A DNA stretch of 64,000 bases from JACMNW01 sp963708425 (GTDB lineage Bacteria; Pseudomonadota; Alphaproteobacteria; Rhodobacterales; Rhodobacteraceae). The DNA is taken from assembly GCA_963708425.1 (NCBI GenBank), contig OY970206.1, forward strand, positions 2,108,001 to 2,172,000. The letters run 5' to 3'. The notes beneath the pieces were generated by a model. That model did no database searches, was not told the DNA's origin, and saw only the letters and a program-made list of their open reading frames with translations. The translations under genes were made by a program, and so were the position numbers. Shown here in pieces: positions 34,178 to 42,955 of the stretch (the stretch's first letter is position 1; the number at the start of each line of letters is the position of its first letter).

Positions 34178-35347
34178 CTAAAGCCTATTCAACAGCTCCG
34201 CCGTCGGCCAGGCATCGGCAGGCAGACCAAGACGCACTTGTTCCTTTTGCACGGCGATGCGGGTTTGTGCCCCAAGAATGCCGTCGATCTTGCCAACCTC
34301 ATGCCCCAATGTGGCCAGCTTTTGCTGCAACACCATCATTTGGTCCAACGACAGGGCCGGGTCCGGATCGCCAGAAACATAGACATCGGCACCTTCCAGC
34401 CGCGTGGCGAAATAGGCGGCGGTGGTTACGTAGACGAAGCTTTTGTTCCACTCAAACAGCACCCTGAAATTTGGATAGGCCAGAAACGCGGGTCCGTCAC
34501 GACCTTGTGGCAACAAGACCGACGCCGTCATTCGACCCTGCGGTAGTCCCATGCCGCGCGCTGCCACGCCCATCGCCGCCCAATCTGCCACGGAAAGCTG
34601 CGTCTCCAGCCCGGTTTTGGCCCAATCAAGATCCTCCGGCAAGGTTACCTCTTGCAACCACGGCTCGCCGGAACGCCAGCCCAATGATTGCAGCATGTTA
34701 GCCGCTGACAACAAGGCATCGGGCGCGGACGTTTTCAGGCTGATCACGCCGTCGCCATCGCCGTCAACGCCACGTTCCAGAATATCTTTTGGCAACATTT
34801 GCACCATGCCAATTTCGCCCGCCCATGCCCCGATGGTGTTGGCGGGGTCGAACATGCCTTGGCCCGTCAGATCAATCGCTGCGAAGATTTGCGGTTGAAA
34901 CAGCTCTGGCCGCCGGCAATCTTGCGCCAACGTGACCAGCGCGTTGCGCGTGTTGAAATCACCCTGCACGGCGCCGAAGTCCGTCTCGAACGCCCAGAAC
35001 GCCAGCAATATACCGCGCGGCACACCAAACTCGGCCGCCGCTCTGTTGAACTCGCTGTCCCATTTTTGCGCCAAAGCTGCACCGTTGCTGATCCGGCTTT
35101 GGCTGATCAGCGCTTTTGAAAACTCAAGGAAAGTCTTGCGAAAGACCCCTTGCGATCGGTCTGCTTTCAGAACCTTCGCATCCACCGCAGCCCCGTCAAA
35201 GAACGCGTCAATGTCCGGCTCTGCCAGCCCCTTCGCCAAAGCTTCGGCCTTCATCGCCGATACGAAGTCGGAAAATTCAGCACCACATGGCGCACCAGCG
35301 ACGGGCGAGGCCAATAGCAAACACAGCAACACCAAACCTAATCGCAT
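34178..35347 (-). CDS. Lytic murein transglycosylase (MltB-like) with peptidoglycan-binding domain
   Basis: A 389-residue periplasmic enzyme. A signal peptide (LVLLCLLLASPVAGA) precedes an SLT_2/MltB domain with the catalytic Glu in FWAFETDFGAVQGDF and GEIGMVQMLPKDIL, and a C-terminal peptidoglycan-binding repeat (LATLGHEVGKIDGILGAQTR). It cleaves glycan strands non-hydrolytically. The ATG at 35347 has AAGGAAA upstream. No lipobox is seen, so it differs from lipoprotein MltB. It converges on smc, 14 bases apart, and follows cobD on the same strand. Confidence 0.92.
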   Translation of the reverse strand: MRLGLVLLCLLLASPVAGAPCGAEFSDFVSAMKAEALAKGLAEPDIDAFFDGAAVDAKVLKADRSQGVFRKTFLEFSKALISQSRISNGAALAQKWDSEFNRAAAEFGVPRGILLAFWAFETDFGAVQGDFNTRNALVTLAQDCRRPELFQPQIFAAIDLTGQGMFDPANTIGAWAGEIGMVQMLPKDILERGVDGDGDGVISLKTSAPDALLSAANMLQSLGWRSGEPWLQEVTLPEDLDWAKTGLETQLSVADWAAMGVAARGMGLPQGRMTASVLLPQGRDGPAFLAYPNFRVLFEWNKSFVYVTTAAYFATRLEGADVYVSGDPDPALSLDQMMVLQQKLATLGHEVGKIDGILGAQTRIAVQKEQVRLGLPADAWPTAELLNRL

Positions 35348-35376
35348 CAACGTTTCCTTCAGCTGTCTTAGGGCAA

Positions 35377-36297
35377 TCAGATCAGACCAATCAAAGCGAT
35401 CACTGCGGTGCCAATAAAAATCACAACCCAGCTGCGCCACAGTGCTTTCACGCTGGCATCTACGTCATCCGGCCCTGCGTCGCGCCGGCCTTCGGGATAG
35501 ACAAACGAAAAATCCGTCATCACGCCGTTGTAGCTCCGCGGGCCAGACAGCGACAGGTTCAGCACGACGGCCATCGCTGCCTCTGGCCAGCCGGCATTGG
35601 GCGACCGATGCAGGGCCGCATCGCGGAGGATGGGCTTCGCTGTATCCCACCGCCCATGGGCCAAAACGATGATCAGCGCAGTCAGCCGCGCGGGCACCCA
35701 GTTCAGAAGGTCGTCTAATCGGGCGGCGGCCCAGCCGAACTGTTCATAGCGCGGCGTACGATGGCCAATCATGCTGTCGGCGGTATTGGTGATCTTGTAC
35801 AGCATCAGCCCCGGCAAGCCGCCGATCAGAAACCAGAACGCAGGCGCAATCACCCCGTCCGACAGGTTTTCCGAGGCGCTTTCGATCGCTGCGCGGGCAA
35901 CCGCCGCCTCATCCATCGCGGCGGTATCGCGGCCAACGATCATCGCCACGGCCCGCCTTCCATCGTCCAAAGATATCCGCAGCGCATCGGCGACTGTCTG
36001 CACATGCTGCACCAAACTGCGCTGCGCCAACAACATCGCGGCGGCGATCACTTCCAGCGCCCCGAAATCCGGCACCAGATGGATCAGCCAACCCAGCAGC
36101 ACCGCCACGATGGCAAGACCAACCATCGCCACCAAGCCCTTCAGCTTTCTTTGCGCTCCGCTATTCAAGCGTGCATCGGCAAATGCGACTGACCGCCCCA
36201 TCAGAACCGCTGGATGCGGCAGGCGCGACCATAGCCATTTCGGCTCGCCCAGCGCGGCATCCATGGCCAGCGCGGGCAACAGCAACATGGCACTCAT
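35377..36297 (-). CDS. cobD: Adenosylcobinamide-phosphate synthase (CobD/CbiB)
   Basis: A 306-residue integral membrane enzyme that attaches (R)-1-amino-2-propanol phosphate to adenosylcobyric acid. Family features include LGEPKWLWSRLPHPAVLMGR, IVGRDTAAMDEAAVARAAI, ENLSDGVIAPAFWFLIGG and TNTADSMIGHRTPRYE. Four or more hydrophobic helices are visible. The start overlaps the cobC stop by ATGA. The two genes act in sequence: CobC makes the aminopropanol phosphate that CobD uses. Confidence 0.95.
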   Translation of the reverse strand: MSAMLLLPALAMDAALGEPKWLWSRLPHPAVLMGRSVAFADARLNSGAQRKLKGLVAMVGLAIVAVLLGWLIHLVPDFGALEVIAAAMLLAQRSLVQHVQTVADALRISLDDGRRAVAMIVGRDTAAMDEAAVARAAIESASENLSDGVIAPAFWFLIGGLPGLMLYKITNTADSMIGHRTPRYEQFGWAAARLDDLLNWVPARLTALIIVLAHGRWDTAKPILRDAALHRSPNAGWPEAAMAVVLNLSLSGPRSYNGVMTDFSFVYPEGRRDAGPDDVDASVKALWRSWVVIFIGTAVIALIGLI

Positions 36298-37259
36298 CGC
36301 GCCGTGTCCAGATGCTCAAGCGCGTTGGCAAGCCGCGCCCAGTCGTTAGGTGATCCAGGCAGGCCAAGCCGCAACCAGCCTTTGGAGTATGGGAAAATCC
36401 GCGTCCATATTTGATGACGTGCCAGGCTATCCTGCCACCGGGCCGCATCGTCTGTATCATAAAGCCGAAACAGGCTGGTGCCGCCTACAAGTTTCGCCCC
36501 AACTGACGTGACCAACCCGTCCAGCCGCCCTGCGTCGACCTGCAGCCATGCTCGGGTTCGCTCGGCCCAGCCCGTATCAGTCAAAGCGGTCACCCCTATC
36601 CTAAGGGCTGGGCCAGACACAGGCCACGGACCCAGCATCTGCGACAATCGCGCAATCAACGCAGCATCGCCGATTGCAAAGCCAAGCCGAAGGCCTGCCA
36701 GACCCCAGAACTTGCCAAAGCTTTTCAGCACGATCACACCGGGCCGGGCTGCCGCAGAAATCAGGCTTTGGCCGGGCATCACATCGCAAAAACTTTCATC
36801 GATGACGCATAGGTCGCCCGTTACATCAGAGTCCGCCCAGACCCGCCCATCAGGATTGTTCGGGTGCACCAGCACCGCTGCGTTGCCAATTTGGTTTAGC
36901 TGCACATCCCATCCCGCCGCCGAAAATGCGCGGCTATGCTCGTTATAGGTTGGGTTCGCTATCCGCACTTTTCCGCGGATCTGCAAAGCTGGAATGCGGG
37001 CAATCAAGGCAGACGCACCGGGGGCGGCAAGCACTGCGGCACCATCCGGCACGTGCCAAAACTGCCGTGCCGCCTCTGTCAGTGTGTCTTGCGCGACGGA
37101 ATCGGGCAGGGTGCACCAATCCTTGGGCGAAAGCTGCGGCACCGGGTAGGCGACCGGGTTGATCCCCGTCGACAGATCAATCCAGGCATCGCGCCTGCCG
37201 CCGTACTGCCGCACTGCCGCATCAACTCCACCGCCGTGATCAGGTGCCTCAGCTTCCAC
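36294..37259 (-). CDS. cobC: Threonine-phosphate decarboxylase (CobC/CobD-type PLP enzyme)
   Basis: A 321-residue class I/II aminotransferase-fold enzyme that decarboxylates L-threonine phosphate to aminopropanol phosphate for cobalamin. It begins with the family's HGGGVDAAVRQYGG, continues with WIDLSTGINP, has VHPNNPDGR, and carries the PLP lysine in VLKSFGKFWGLAGLRLG. The start is GTG at 37259 with GAGGG six bases upstream. It leads cobC-cobD. No cobalamin riboswitch was found upstream. Confidence 0.93.
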   Translation of the reverse strand: MEAEAPDHGGGVDAAVRQYGGRRDAWIDLSTGINPVAYPVPQLSPKDWCTLPDSVAQDTLTEAARQFWHVPDGAAVLAAPGASALIARIPALQIRGKVRIANPTYNEHSRAFSAAGWDVQLNQIGNAAVLVHPNNPDGRVWADSDVTGDLCVIDESFCDVMPGQSLISAAARPGVIVLKSFGKFWGLAGLRLGFAIGDAALIARLSQMLGPWPVSGPALRIGVTALTDTGWAERTRAWLQVDAGRLDGLVTSVGAKLVGGTSLFRLYDTDDAARWQDSLARHQIWTRIFPYSKGWLRLGLPGSPNDWARLANALEHLDTAR

Positions 37260-38278
37260 GATTTGCCCTCGTTTCCACGAATCGGAAGGGACGATTCGCG
37301 ATCCCAGCCATTAGTTCTTCAGCGTGAAAAATATTCTGGTGTGTCTCTGCGTCCCTAATGGCCTGCGCAGCTCCGTCGTTCAAAACGCCATTCGTTGTTG
37401 GTGATTTCCGACCGTCTCGTTGGCGATCACTGCGCCCCAAAGCGCGCTCGGACGTCGCCGTTTCTCGCAAGAAATACCTGCCAACCCACGCACACGCATG
37501 GGGCCATCTGCCTATTGAGCACTCAACCTCCGCCATTTCGTTGGAAGGGACGTTTGGTCCGCATATGTGGTTGCCGGACGCCAAAATTGTCGGCATTGCA
37601 GCGGGGGGTCTGTTGGGCAAATGGGTCATCAATTCGCGCGCTCCGGTTTGGCGAACACAGACCCTATTCTTGCGCTTAGTGCAACCAAACTGGCGCTACA
37701 CTACGGACGTTCTTGGCCGACACCGCGACATGTTCGCTGCTACATCGCGCAATCCTGCCACCCAACGTTTCACAAGCCCAAACAATCACCAGCTATGTAG
37801 CTGGATTATCTTCATTTTGATATCAACGCCCTGACGGTGTGGTCTGCGTGCCAACCTCCGCCCGACTTCATCGCAATCACGGCCTCGCAGCCACGCAAGG
37901 TAAGTGATGCGGCTAACCCAAGCAAACTGATGTCCCAACGAGGGAGCAGATACTGCAACAGCAGACACCGTTCGCAATGCCTTTCAACCCAAATTAGCTG
38001 CCTTGCCCAAGACGCCGGAGCGATCAAAACCAAGTGAGAGGAAATGTCGCTATTGATGGCCAGCGAGGGCTAGAGGCGGACAACTCTGGCCTTACGACAT
38101 GCCGCGAGAGGCGGCCAATCTGCCCGGCGCAGAGCCCGATCAAATACAGATCTTTTCGCAGGGCCCCAACGCCGCCCGACGTGACTTTTTCGGCACGCAT
38201 CAGCCTGTTTGAAAAACCGTTTATTCTCTGCCTTGATTTTAACCATTTGCGGTTCACACTTCGGATCAGGAGACTGCC
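37260..38278. other. About 1 kb without a convincing gene
   Basis: Open frames of 60-158 codons exist on both strands but none has family motifs, a good ribosome site or the codon bias of its neighbours. Base composition looks less GC-rich than the flanks. A 10-base word, GGAAGGGACG, occurs twice in direct orientation (37284-37293 and 37543-37552). It may be a decayed insertion or unrecognised RNA genes. Confidence 0.55.
37278..37298. promoter_or_regulatory. Inverted repeat just upstream of cobC
   Basis: CGAATCG, a 7-base spacer, CGATTCG lies 18 bases before the cobC start, next to its ribosome site. It could be an operator or a leader hairpin. It does not resemble the cobalamin riboswitch. 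Confidence 0.35.
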
Positions 38279-38629
38279 ATGTTGGAATTTTTCTCGAAGG
38301 AACTGCGTGAAGGGTTTGAGGCGGCGCGCAAGCGGCAAGACGCCAAAAAATCTCGTTTGCGGCTGCAAATTGGTGCCGAGGTTTATCCTATTCTGCGCAT
38401 CTGGGATGATGGTTTGGCCGTCGACGCCGACCATATCTCGCACCTGCGCGGGTTGGTCGACGTCTACGATGGCGCGCGGCATCTTTCGCAATGTCTGATC
38501 GTGGCGTCCACTGTCGAAAATGGCCAACTGATTTGTGATTTCAAGCGATCAACCATGGTCACAGATCGCGCACCGCTTGACTTCTGGCGCGACGAAAACG
38601 CGCCTGTCGGGTATCTGCCCAGCAGCTGA
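38279..38629 (+). CDS. Conserved hypothetical protein, 116 residues
   Basis: A short basic N-terminus (MLEFFSKELREGFEAARKR) leads into a beta-rich domain (RLRLQIGAEVYPILRIWDDGLAVDAD...). The order of strands and RLRL/GLAVDA pattern faintly recall PilZ-like or single-barrel domains, but I cannot assign a family. AGGAG lies seven bases before the ATG, supporting expression. It converges with the L,D-transpeptidase two bases away and follows the 1-kb unassigned region. Confidence 0.7.
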   Translation: MLEFFSKELREGFEAARKRQDAKKSRLRLQIGAEVYPILRIWDDGLAVDADHISHLRGLVDVYDGARHLSQCLIVASTVENGQLICDFKRSTMVTDRAPLDFWRDENAPVGYLPSS

Positions 38630-38630
38630 C

Positions 38631-39152
38631 CTATGGCCGCACATCCACCACTGCGCCACTAGCGGTAGCGGCAAAAATCTCCCGTATCTCGGCATTTGAA
38701 ACGGCGATGCATCCAGCCGTCCAGTCGCCCTTCAAAATCATGTCATCTGGCAGCGCGTTGGGCTGGCCATGGATGAAGATATCCCCGCCCGGATCATAGC
38801 CGCCCGCCGAAGCACGCTGCACGTCAGCTGCTTGCGGATAATCAAGCCCAAGTGACAGATGATAGCTGCTTTGCGCATTCAACCTGTCGACGCGAAACCG
38901 CCCCTCCGGCGTCTTGCCATCGCCTTGGCGCATCTTCGCCCCCTTGGGTGAAAACCCCAAGGCAACGCGGTATTCTAGCAGCGCTTTTCCGTCGCGGTAA
39001 ACCACCATGCGCCGGGCGGATTTTTCAACCACGATCCGGTCAATAGGCCCGACCAATGGCGGCAAAACCGGCGTAGGCGCGGGATCTGGACGCTGCAACA
39101 ACAGCGCCGCCCCTGCCCCGATCAGTGCAAAGAATATCAGCTTTCGGCGCAA
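38631..39152 (-). CDS. L,D-transpeptidase (YkuD domain)
   Basis: A 173-residue envelope protein with an N-terminal transmembrane or signal segment (LIFFALIGAGAALLLQ) and a YkuD domain. The catalytic pattern is IFIHGQPN followed by WTAGCIAVSNAEI, where the Cys attacks the peptide stem. It makes 3-3 cross-links or links proteins to peptidoglycan. Start is TTG, as no suitable ATG exists before the hydrophobic segment. It lies eight bases downstream of the malY stop on the same strand. Confidence 0.9.
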   Translation of the reverse strand: MRRKLIFFALIGAGAALLLQRPDPAPTPVLPPLVGPIDRIVVEKSARRMVVYRDGKALLEYRVALGFSPKGAKMRQGDGKTPEGRFRVDRLNAQSSYHLSLGLDYPQAADVQRASAGGYDPGGDIFIHGQPNALPDDMILKGDWTAGCIAVSNAEIREIFAATASGAVVDVRP

Positions 39153-39160
39153 CTAGCGGA

Positions 39161-40333
39161 TCATTGCAGATCGGCAAACGCCGCTTGCATCCGCGTCACG
39201 GCATCAATGACGTTGGCCCGTGTCGTCGCGATGTTGAAGCGCAGAAAGGTATCACCGCCCGCCCCGAAAGTCGGCCCATAGTTGGTCGCAATGCCGGCGG
39301 TTTTCTCAACCCGGGCGATGAATTCGGGTGCCGTCATTCCAGCACCGGCAAAATCGACCCATGCCAGATAGGTCGCATCCAGCGTCATCGACCGCAGCCC
39401 CGGAATGGCATTGATCCCGGCATCGAAAATCTGCCGGTTGGTTTCCAGATAGCCCATTAAACCGTCCAGCCATTCGGCCCCTTCCGGCGAATAGGCGGCG
39501 GTCACCATGTGCATTCCGAACGAATTCGGCGAAATGCCAAGCGCATTCATCCTTGCGGCGAAAATTGCCCGAAGTTTAGCGTCCGCGATAATCACATTGC
39601 CGGTATGGCAGCCCGCGATGTTGAAGGTTTTGGTCGCTGCCGTCATCATCACCAATCTATCAGATATGCCCGGCGCGACATTCGCCATGATGTAATGCTT
39701 TTGGCCGGGGAACACCAGATCATGGTGTATCTCGTCCGACACCAGGATCAGATCATGGCGCTGGCAGAAATCTGCGACGCCCTGCAATTCCGCTTCGGTC
39801 CAGACACGACCGCCCGGATTGTGTGGCGAACACAGAACCAGCAGCTTTTCGTGGCCCGTTATCTGGGCGTCCCAAGTCGCAAAATCCATCTCATACCGAC
39901 CGGCGTTTTGCGCCAGCTTGCACTCTACTACCGTGCGCCCACCTCCCTTAATGACACGGGCAAAAGCATGGTAAACCGGGGTCATCAGGATCACCCCGTC
40001 GCCCGGCGCGGTAAACGCATCAATACAAAGTGCTATGCCATTGACCAAGCCATGGGTGGTAAAGATCGTCTCCTTTGCCACATCCCAGCCATGCCGAGCC
40101 TCCATCCACCATTGGATGGCCGCGATATACTTCGAATCATCGCCGAAATAGCCGTAAAGCCCGTGTGCGGCCATCGCCTCGACCGCTTGCTGCACAACCT
40201 GCGGTGGCCGAAAGTCCATGTCCGCAACCCACATGGCAAGCCCGGTCTGTGGCGAAACACCGTATAGTTTCTCCATCATGTCCCATTTTGAGCAGTGGGT
40301 GCCTACGCGGTTGATCGGTTCGTCGAAGCTCAT
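39161..40333 (-). CDS. MalY/PatB-type aminotransferase (probable cystathionine beta-lyase)
   Basis: A 390-residue fold-type I PLP enzyme. It begins with the MalY/PatB N-terminus (INRVGTHCSKWD, then WVADMDFRPP), has LCSPHNPGGRVW and the PLP lysine in ATKTFNIAGCHTGN. Family members split cystathionine or other cysteine S-conjugates to a thiol, pyruvate and ammonia. The ATG at 40333 fits the family; a longer in-frame start does not. It is divergent from def across an AT-rich spacer. Confidence 0.9.
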   Translation of the reverse strand: MSFDEPINRVGTHCSKWDMMEKLYGVSPQTGLAMWVADMDFRPPQVVQQAVEAMAAHGLYGYFGDDSKYIAAIQWWMEARHGWDVAKETIFTTHGLVNGIALCIDAFTAPGDGVILMTPVYHAFARVIKGGGRTVVECKLAQNAGRYEMDFATWDAQITGHEKLLVLCSPHNPGGRVWTEAELQGVADFCQRHDLILVSDEIHHDLVFPGQKHYIMANVAPGISDRLVMMTAATKTFNIAGCHTGNVIIADAKLRAIFAARMNALGISPNSFGMHMVTAAYSPEGAEWLDGLMGYLETNRQIFDAGINAIPGLRSMTLDATYLAWVDFAGAGMTAPEFIARVEKTAGIATNYGPTFGAGGDTFLRFNIATTRANVIDAVTRMQAAFADLQ

Positions 40334-40407
40334 CGTTTGCCTACCTGTTTGTTGCAAGGTATGATGTTCCATGTGAAACGTTAGGATTGGAATATCATTC
40401 TGTAAAT

Positions 40408-40437
40408 TTGACATCAAGCCACATTTTATTCCATAAT
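40408..40437 (+). promoter_or_regulatory. Candidate sigma-70 promoter for def
   Basis: TTGACA, 18 bases, CATAAT lies in the AT-rich spacer about 110 bases before the def start. The spacing and -35 box are good; the -10 box is acceptable. Confidence 0.45.
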
Positions 40438-40546
40438 ATCAACGCAAGTTAGAATAGCGTTCCAATGCCCCGCTGACTTCGGTCACGATCAATAACCTTA
40501 TGCCTTCCACTTGCAACATTGTCCCCTGCGCCGTAAATCGGAAAAT

Positions 40547-41065
40547 ATGATCCGATCCATCCTGATCCACCCCGATCCGCGTCTTAAACGGCTTTCCGAT
40601 CCAGTGACCGAAATTTCGGCCGAGATGGGGAAGCTGGCTGAAGATATGCTTGCAACCATGTATGATGCGCCCGGCATTGGCCTTGCGGCACCGCAGGTTG
40701 GCGTTAACAAGCGCATGATCGTGATGGATTGTGTGAAAGACCCTGATCTTGCGCCGCGCCCCCTAGTGTTGATCAATCCCGAAATTACCTGGGCTTCCGA
40801 AGACCTTGCCACCTACGAAGAGGGCTGCCTTTCCATCCCCGATCAATATGCCGATGTCGAACGGCCTGCCGAAGTTGCCGTGCAGTGGACAGGGCTGGAT
40901 GGCAAACCCTACGAAGAGCAGTTCGCCGGCCTGTGGGCAACCTGCGCGCAGCATGAAATCGACCATCTGAATGGTAAGTTGTTCATTGATTACCTGCGCC
41001 CACTGAAGCGCCAGATGATCACCCGCAAGATGGAAAAGCTTAAGCGCGAACTGGCGCGCGGCTGA
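40547..41065 (+). CDS. def: Peptide deformylase
   Basis: A 172-residue metalloenzyme that removes the formyl group from new proteins. All three motifs are intact: GIGLAAPQ (43-50), EGCLS (92-96, metal ligand Cys94) and HEIDH (136-140, two metal histidines and catalytic Glu137). The ATG at 40547 is selected because it starts the conserved N-terminus IRSILIHPDPRLK. The stop shares bases with the start of a second def-like gene (TGATG). Confidence 0.95.
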   Translation: MIRSILIHPDPRLKRLSDPVTEISAEMGKLAEDMLATMYDAPGIGLAAPQVGVNKRMIVMDCVKDPDLAPRPLVLINPEITWASEDLATYEEGCLSIPDQYADVERPAEVAVQWTGLDGKPYEEQFAGLWATCAQHEIDHLNGKLFIDYLRPLKRQMITRKMEKLKRELARG

Positions 41066-41568
41066 TGCCCACACGCGCGTTCTTGCGGTGGCCGCACGCC
41101 TGCCTTTCGACCGCTGCGGTTCCAATTACCACAATCACCGATGACGCTCGCGCCATATGGGCCGATATGGTCGACAGCATGGACGCGATGCCCGGCTATG
41201 GCCTTGCCGCACCGCAAATCGGCGTGTCCCTGCGTCTTGCTGTCGTCGATTGTTCGGATGACCGTGGCCAGGCGATCCTGATGGCCAACCCCGAGATTTT
41301 GCATGCCAGCGGTCAGTTGCGCGAGCAGGACGAAGCCTCGCCCAACTTGCCCGGTGTGTCCGCTGTTATCCTGCGGCCACGCGCCGTGACCGTGCGGTAT
41401 TTGAACGCGGACGGGGTGATCGAAGATCGTGATCTGGTCAACCTTTGGGCCACGTCAGTGCAGCATCAGATCGACCATCTGAACGGCCACATGTATTTCG
41501 ACCGCCTGTCGCCGCTAAAGCGCAAAATGCTGATTGCAAAGGCGGAAAAGTTGCGGAGGCGGACATGA
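41065..41568 (+). CDS. Degenerate peptide deformylase paralog
   Basis: A 167-residue PDF-fold protein with motif 1 preserved (GYGLAAPQ, 44-51) but motif 2 changed from EGCLS to EASPN (90-94, metal-ligand Cys replaced by Ser92) and motif 3 changed from HEIDH to HQIDH (134-138, catalytic Glu replaced by Gln). It is unlikely to deformylate in the normal way. It is coupled to def (TGATG) and to fmt (ATGA), so it is expressed with the active system. A regulatory, binding or alternative catalytic role is possible. Confidence 0.88.
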   Translation: MPTRAFLRWPHACLSTAAVPITTITDDARAIWADMVDSMDAMPGYGLAAPQIGVSLRLAVVDCSDDRGQAILMANPEILHASGQLREQDEASPNLPGVSAVILRPRAVTVRYLNADGVIEDRDLVNLWATSVQHQIDHLNGHMYFDRLSPLKRKMLIAKAEKLRRRT

Positions 41569-42455
41569 GGATTGTCTTCATGGGCACCCCCGATTTTGCC
41601 GTGCCGATCCTTGAAGCGCTTGCTGCCCACCATGATGTGGTCTGCGTTTACTCCCAACCGCCGCGTCCCGCTGGCCGTGGCAAGCAGGATCGGCCCAGTC
41701 CGGTGCAATTGCGGGCACAGGCCTTGGGTATTCCGACACGGCATCCTACCACTTTGCGAACCCCCGAAGTGATCGCCGATTTCACCGCCGCGAATGCCGA
41801 TATCGCCGTTGTCGTCGCTTACGGTTTGATCCTGCCGCAGGCCATTCTGGATGCCCCCGCGAAGGGCTGCCTGAACATCCACGCCTCGCTTTTGCCGCGT
41901 TGGCGTGGTGCTGCCCCGATCCACCGCGCAATCATGGCTGGCGATACAGAGACGGGAATTTGCATCATGCAGATGGAGGCGGGTCTGGATACCGGCCCTG
42001 TTATGCTGCGCCGGTCGATCCCGATCAGGGCCGATGATACCACCGCCGATCTGCACGACCGGCTTGCGACGCTTGGTGCGACGTTGATCATAGAGGCGCT
42101 GGAAACGCTGCCCGAACCGCAGCTGCAATCGGCTGAGGGCGTGACTTATGCCAACAAGATTGACAAGGCAGAGGCGCGCGTTGACTGGACTCAGACCGCA
42201 GTGCAGGTTGATCGCCAAATTCGCGGCCTCTCGCCATTTCCCGGCGCATGGTGCGACGTGGCGGGTGAACGGCTAAAGCTGCTCCATTCGTGTGTTGTGG
42301 ATGGTGACGGTGCGCCGGGGCAGGTTTTGCACGGTCTAACCATCGCCTGCGGGACGGGTGCGGTTGAAATCACCCTCGCGCAGCGCGAAGGCAAACGCCC
42401 GATGCTGCCAGAGGATCTGCTGCGTGGATGGGTTCTGCCGGATCGGCTTTCTTGA
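41565..42455 (+). CDS. fmt: Methionyl-tRNA formyltransferase
   Basis: A 296-residue enzyme that formylates initiator Met-tRNA with 10-formyl-tetrahydrofolate. It shows RIVFMGTPDFAVPILEAL at the N-terminus, VVVAYGLILP, the catalytic NIHASLLPRWRGAAPI and a C-terminal tRNA-binding domain (SPFPGAWCDVAGERLKLL). The start overlaps the def-like stop (ATGA). With def and the def paralog it forms the formylation/deformylation operon. It is slightly shorter than most Fmt proteins at the C-terminus. Confidence 0.95.
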   Translation: MRIVFMGTPDFAVPILEALAAHHDVVCVYSQPPRPAGRGKQDRPSPVQLRAQALGIPTRHPTTLRTPEVIADFTAANADIAVVVAYGLILPQAILDAPAKGCLNIHASLLPRWRGAAPIHRAIMAGDTETGICIMQMEAGLDTGPVMLRRSIPIRADDTTADLHDRLATLGATLIIEALETLPEPQLQSAEGVTYANKIDKAEARVDWTQTAVQVDRQIRGLSPFPGAWCDVAGERLKLLHSCVVDGDGAPGQVLHGLTIACGTGAVEITLAQREGKRPMLPEDLLRGWVLPDRLS

Positions 42456-42715
42456 CGGAAACTTGCAGGTGCGCATCACAGAGCGGTCGGAGATGTGGGG
42501 TGGCTGGATACCACGCCCACACCAATCCGCGATCTGTTGTAAAACATCGATCTGACACCGAGGCAATGAAACCGGGATTGCAGATCGGACTGAGGAAGAA
42601 CGCGTGGGGTGACTTCGCCACCATCGGGCAGGCGATGCTGGCGAATCTGCGCCATGACATTGCAAGCCAACGCGTCACTACCTAAGTCTGTTGCCAGAGC
42701 GGATCGGAGAGAGTG

Positions 42716-42955
42716 ATGCCTAGCCTCATTTTGGTTGCAATCATCAGTGCTGCGGCGGGCTTTTTTGCCACCCGGTTTATGCGGGTGCAAACTGACGTGC
42801 TAACAACAGTGGTGATCGGTATTGTGGGGGCGGTCATCGGCTCGACCATCTTGCGGTTCTTGGTCACGATCACCGGCATTGCCGCTTATTTTATTGGCGC
42901 GATCCTTGGGGCTATGGTGCTGATATGGGCATGGCGGACCTATATCTCTAAGTAA
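42716..42955 (+). CDS. GlsB/YeaQ/YmgE-family small membrane protein
   Basis: A 79-residue protein with three hydrophobic helices, glycine-rich within the first and second (LILVAIISAAAGFFATRFM; VVIGIVGAVIGSTILRF; IAAYFIGAILGAMVLIWAW). This matches the transglycosylase-associated protein family, whose members are stress-linked inner membrane proteins of unknown mechanism. GGAG lies about eight bases before the ATG. The last eight bases overlap the end of the convergent TetR gene. The 260 bases between fmt and this gene hold no gene that I can support. Confidence 0.75.
   Translation: MPSLILVAIISAAAGFFATRFMRVQTDVLTTVVIGIVGAVIGSTILRFLVTITGIAAYFIGAILGAMVLIWAWRTYISK

Noticed and set aside
37260..37700. 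Cobalamin riboswitch upstream of cobC
   Set aside because: The B12-box and conserved core could not be found; only a short inverted repeat is present.
37358..37834. 158-codon frame on the + strand in the unassigned region
   Set aside because: No family motif, poor codon pattern and an equally long frame on the opposite strand; composition looks non-coding.
42456..42715. Possible small gene between fmt and the YeaQ-type gene
   Set aside because: The 85-codon frame lacks a ribosome site and motifs; treated as non-coding.
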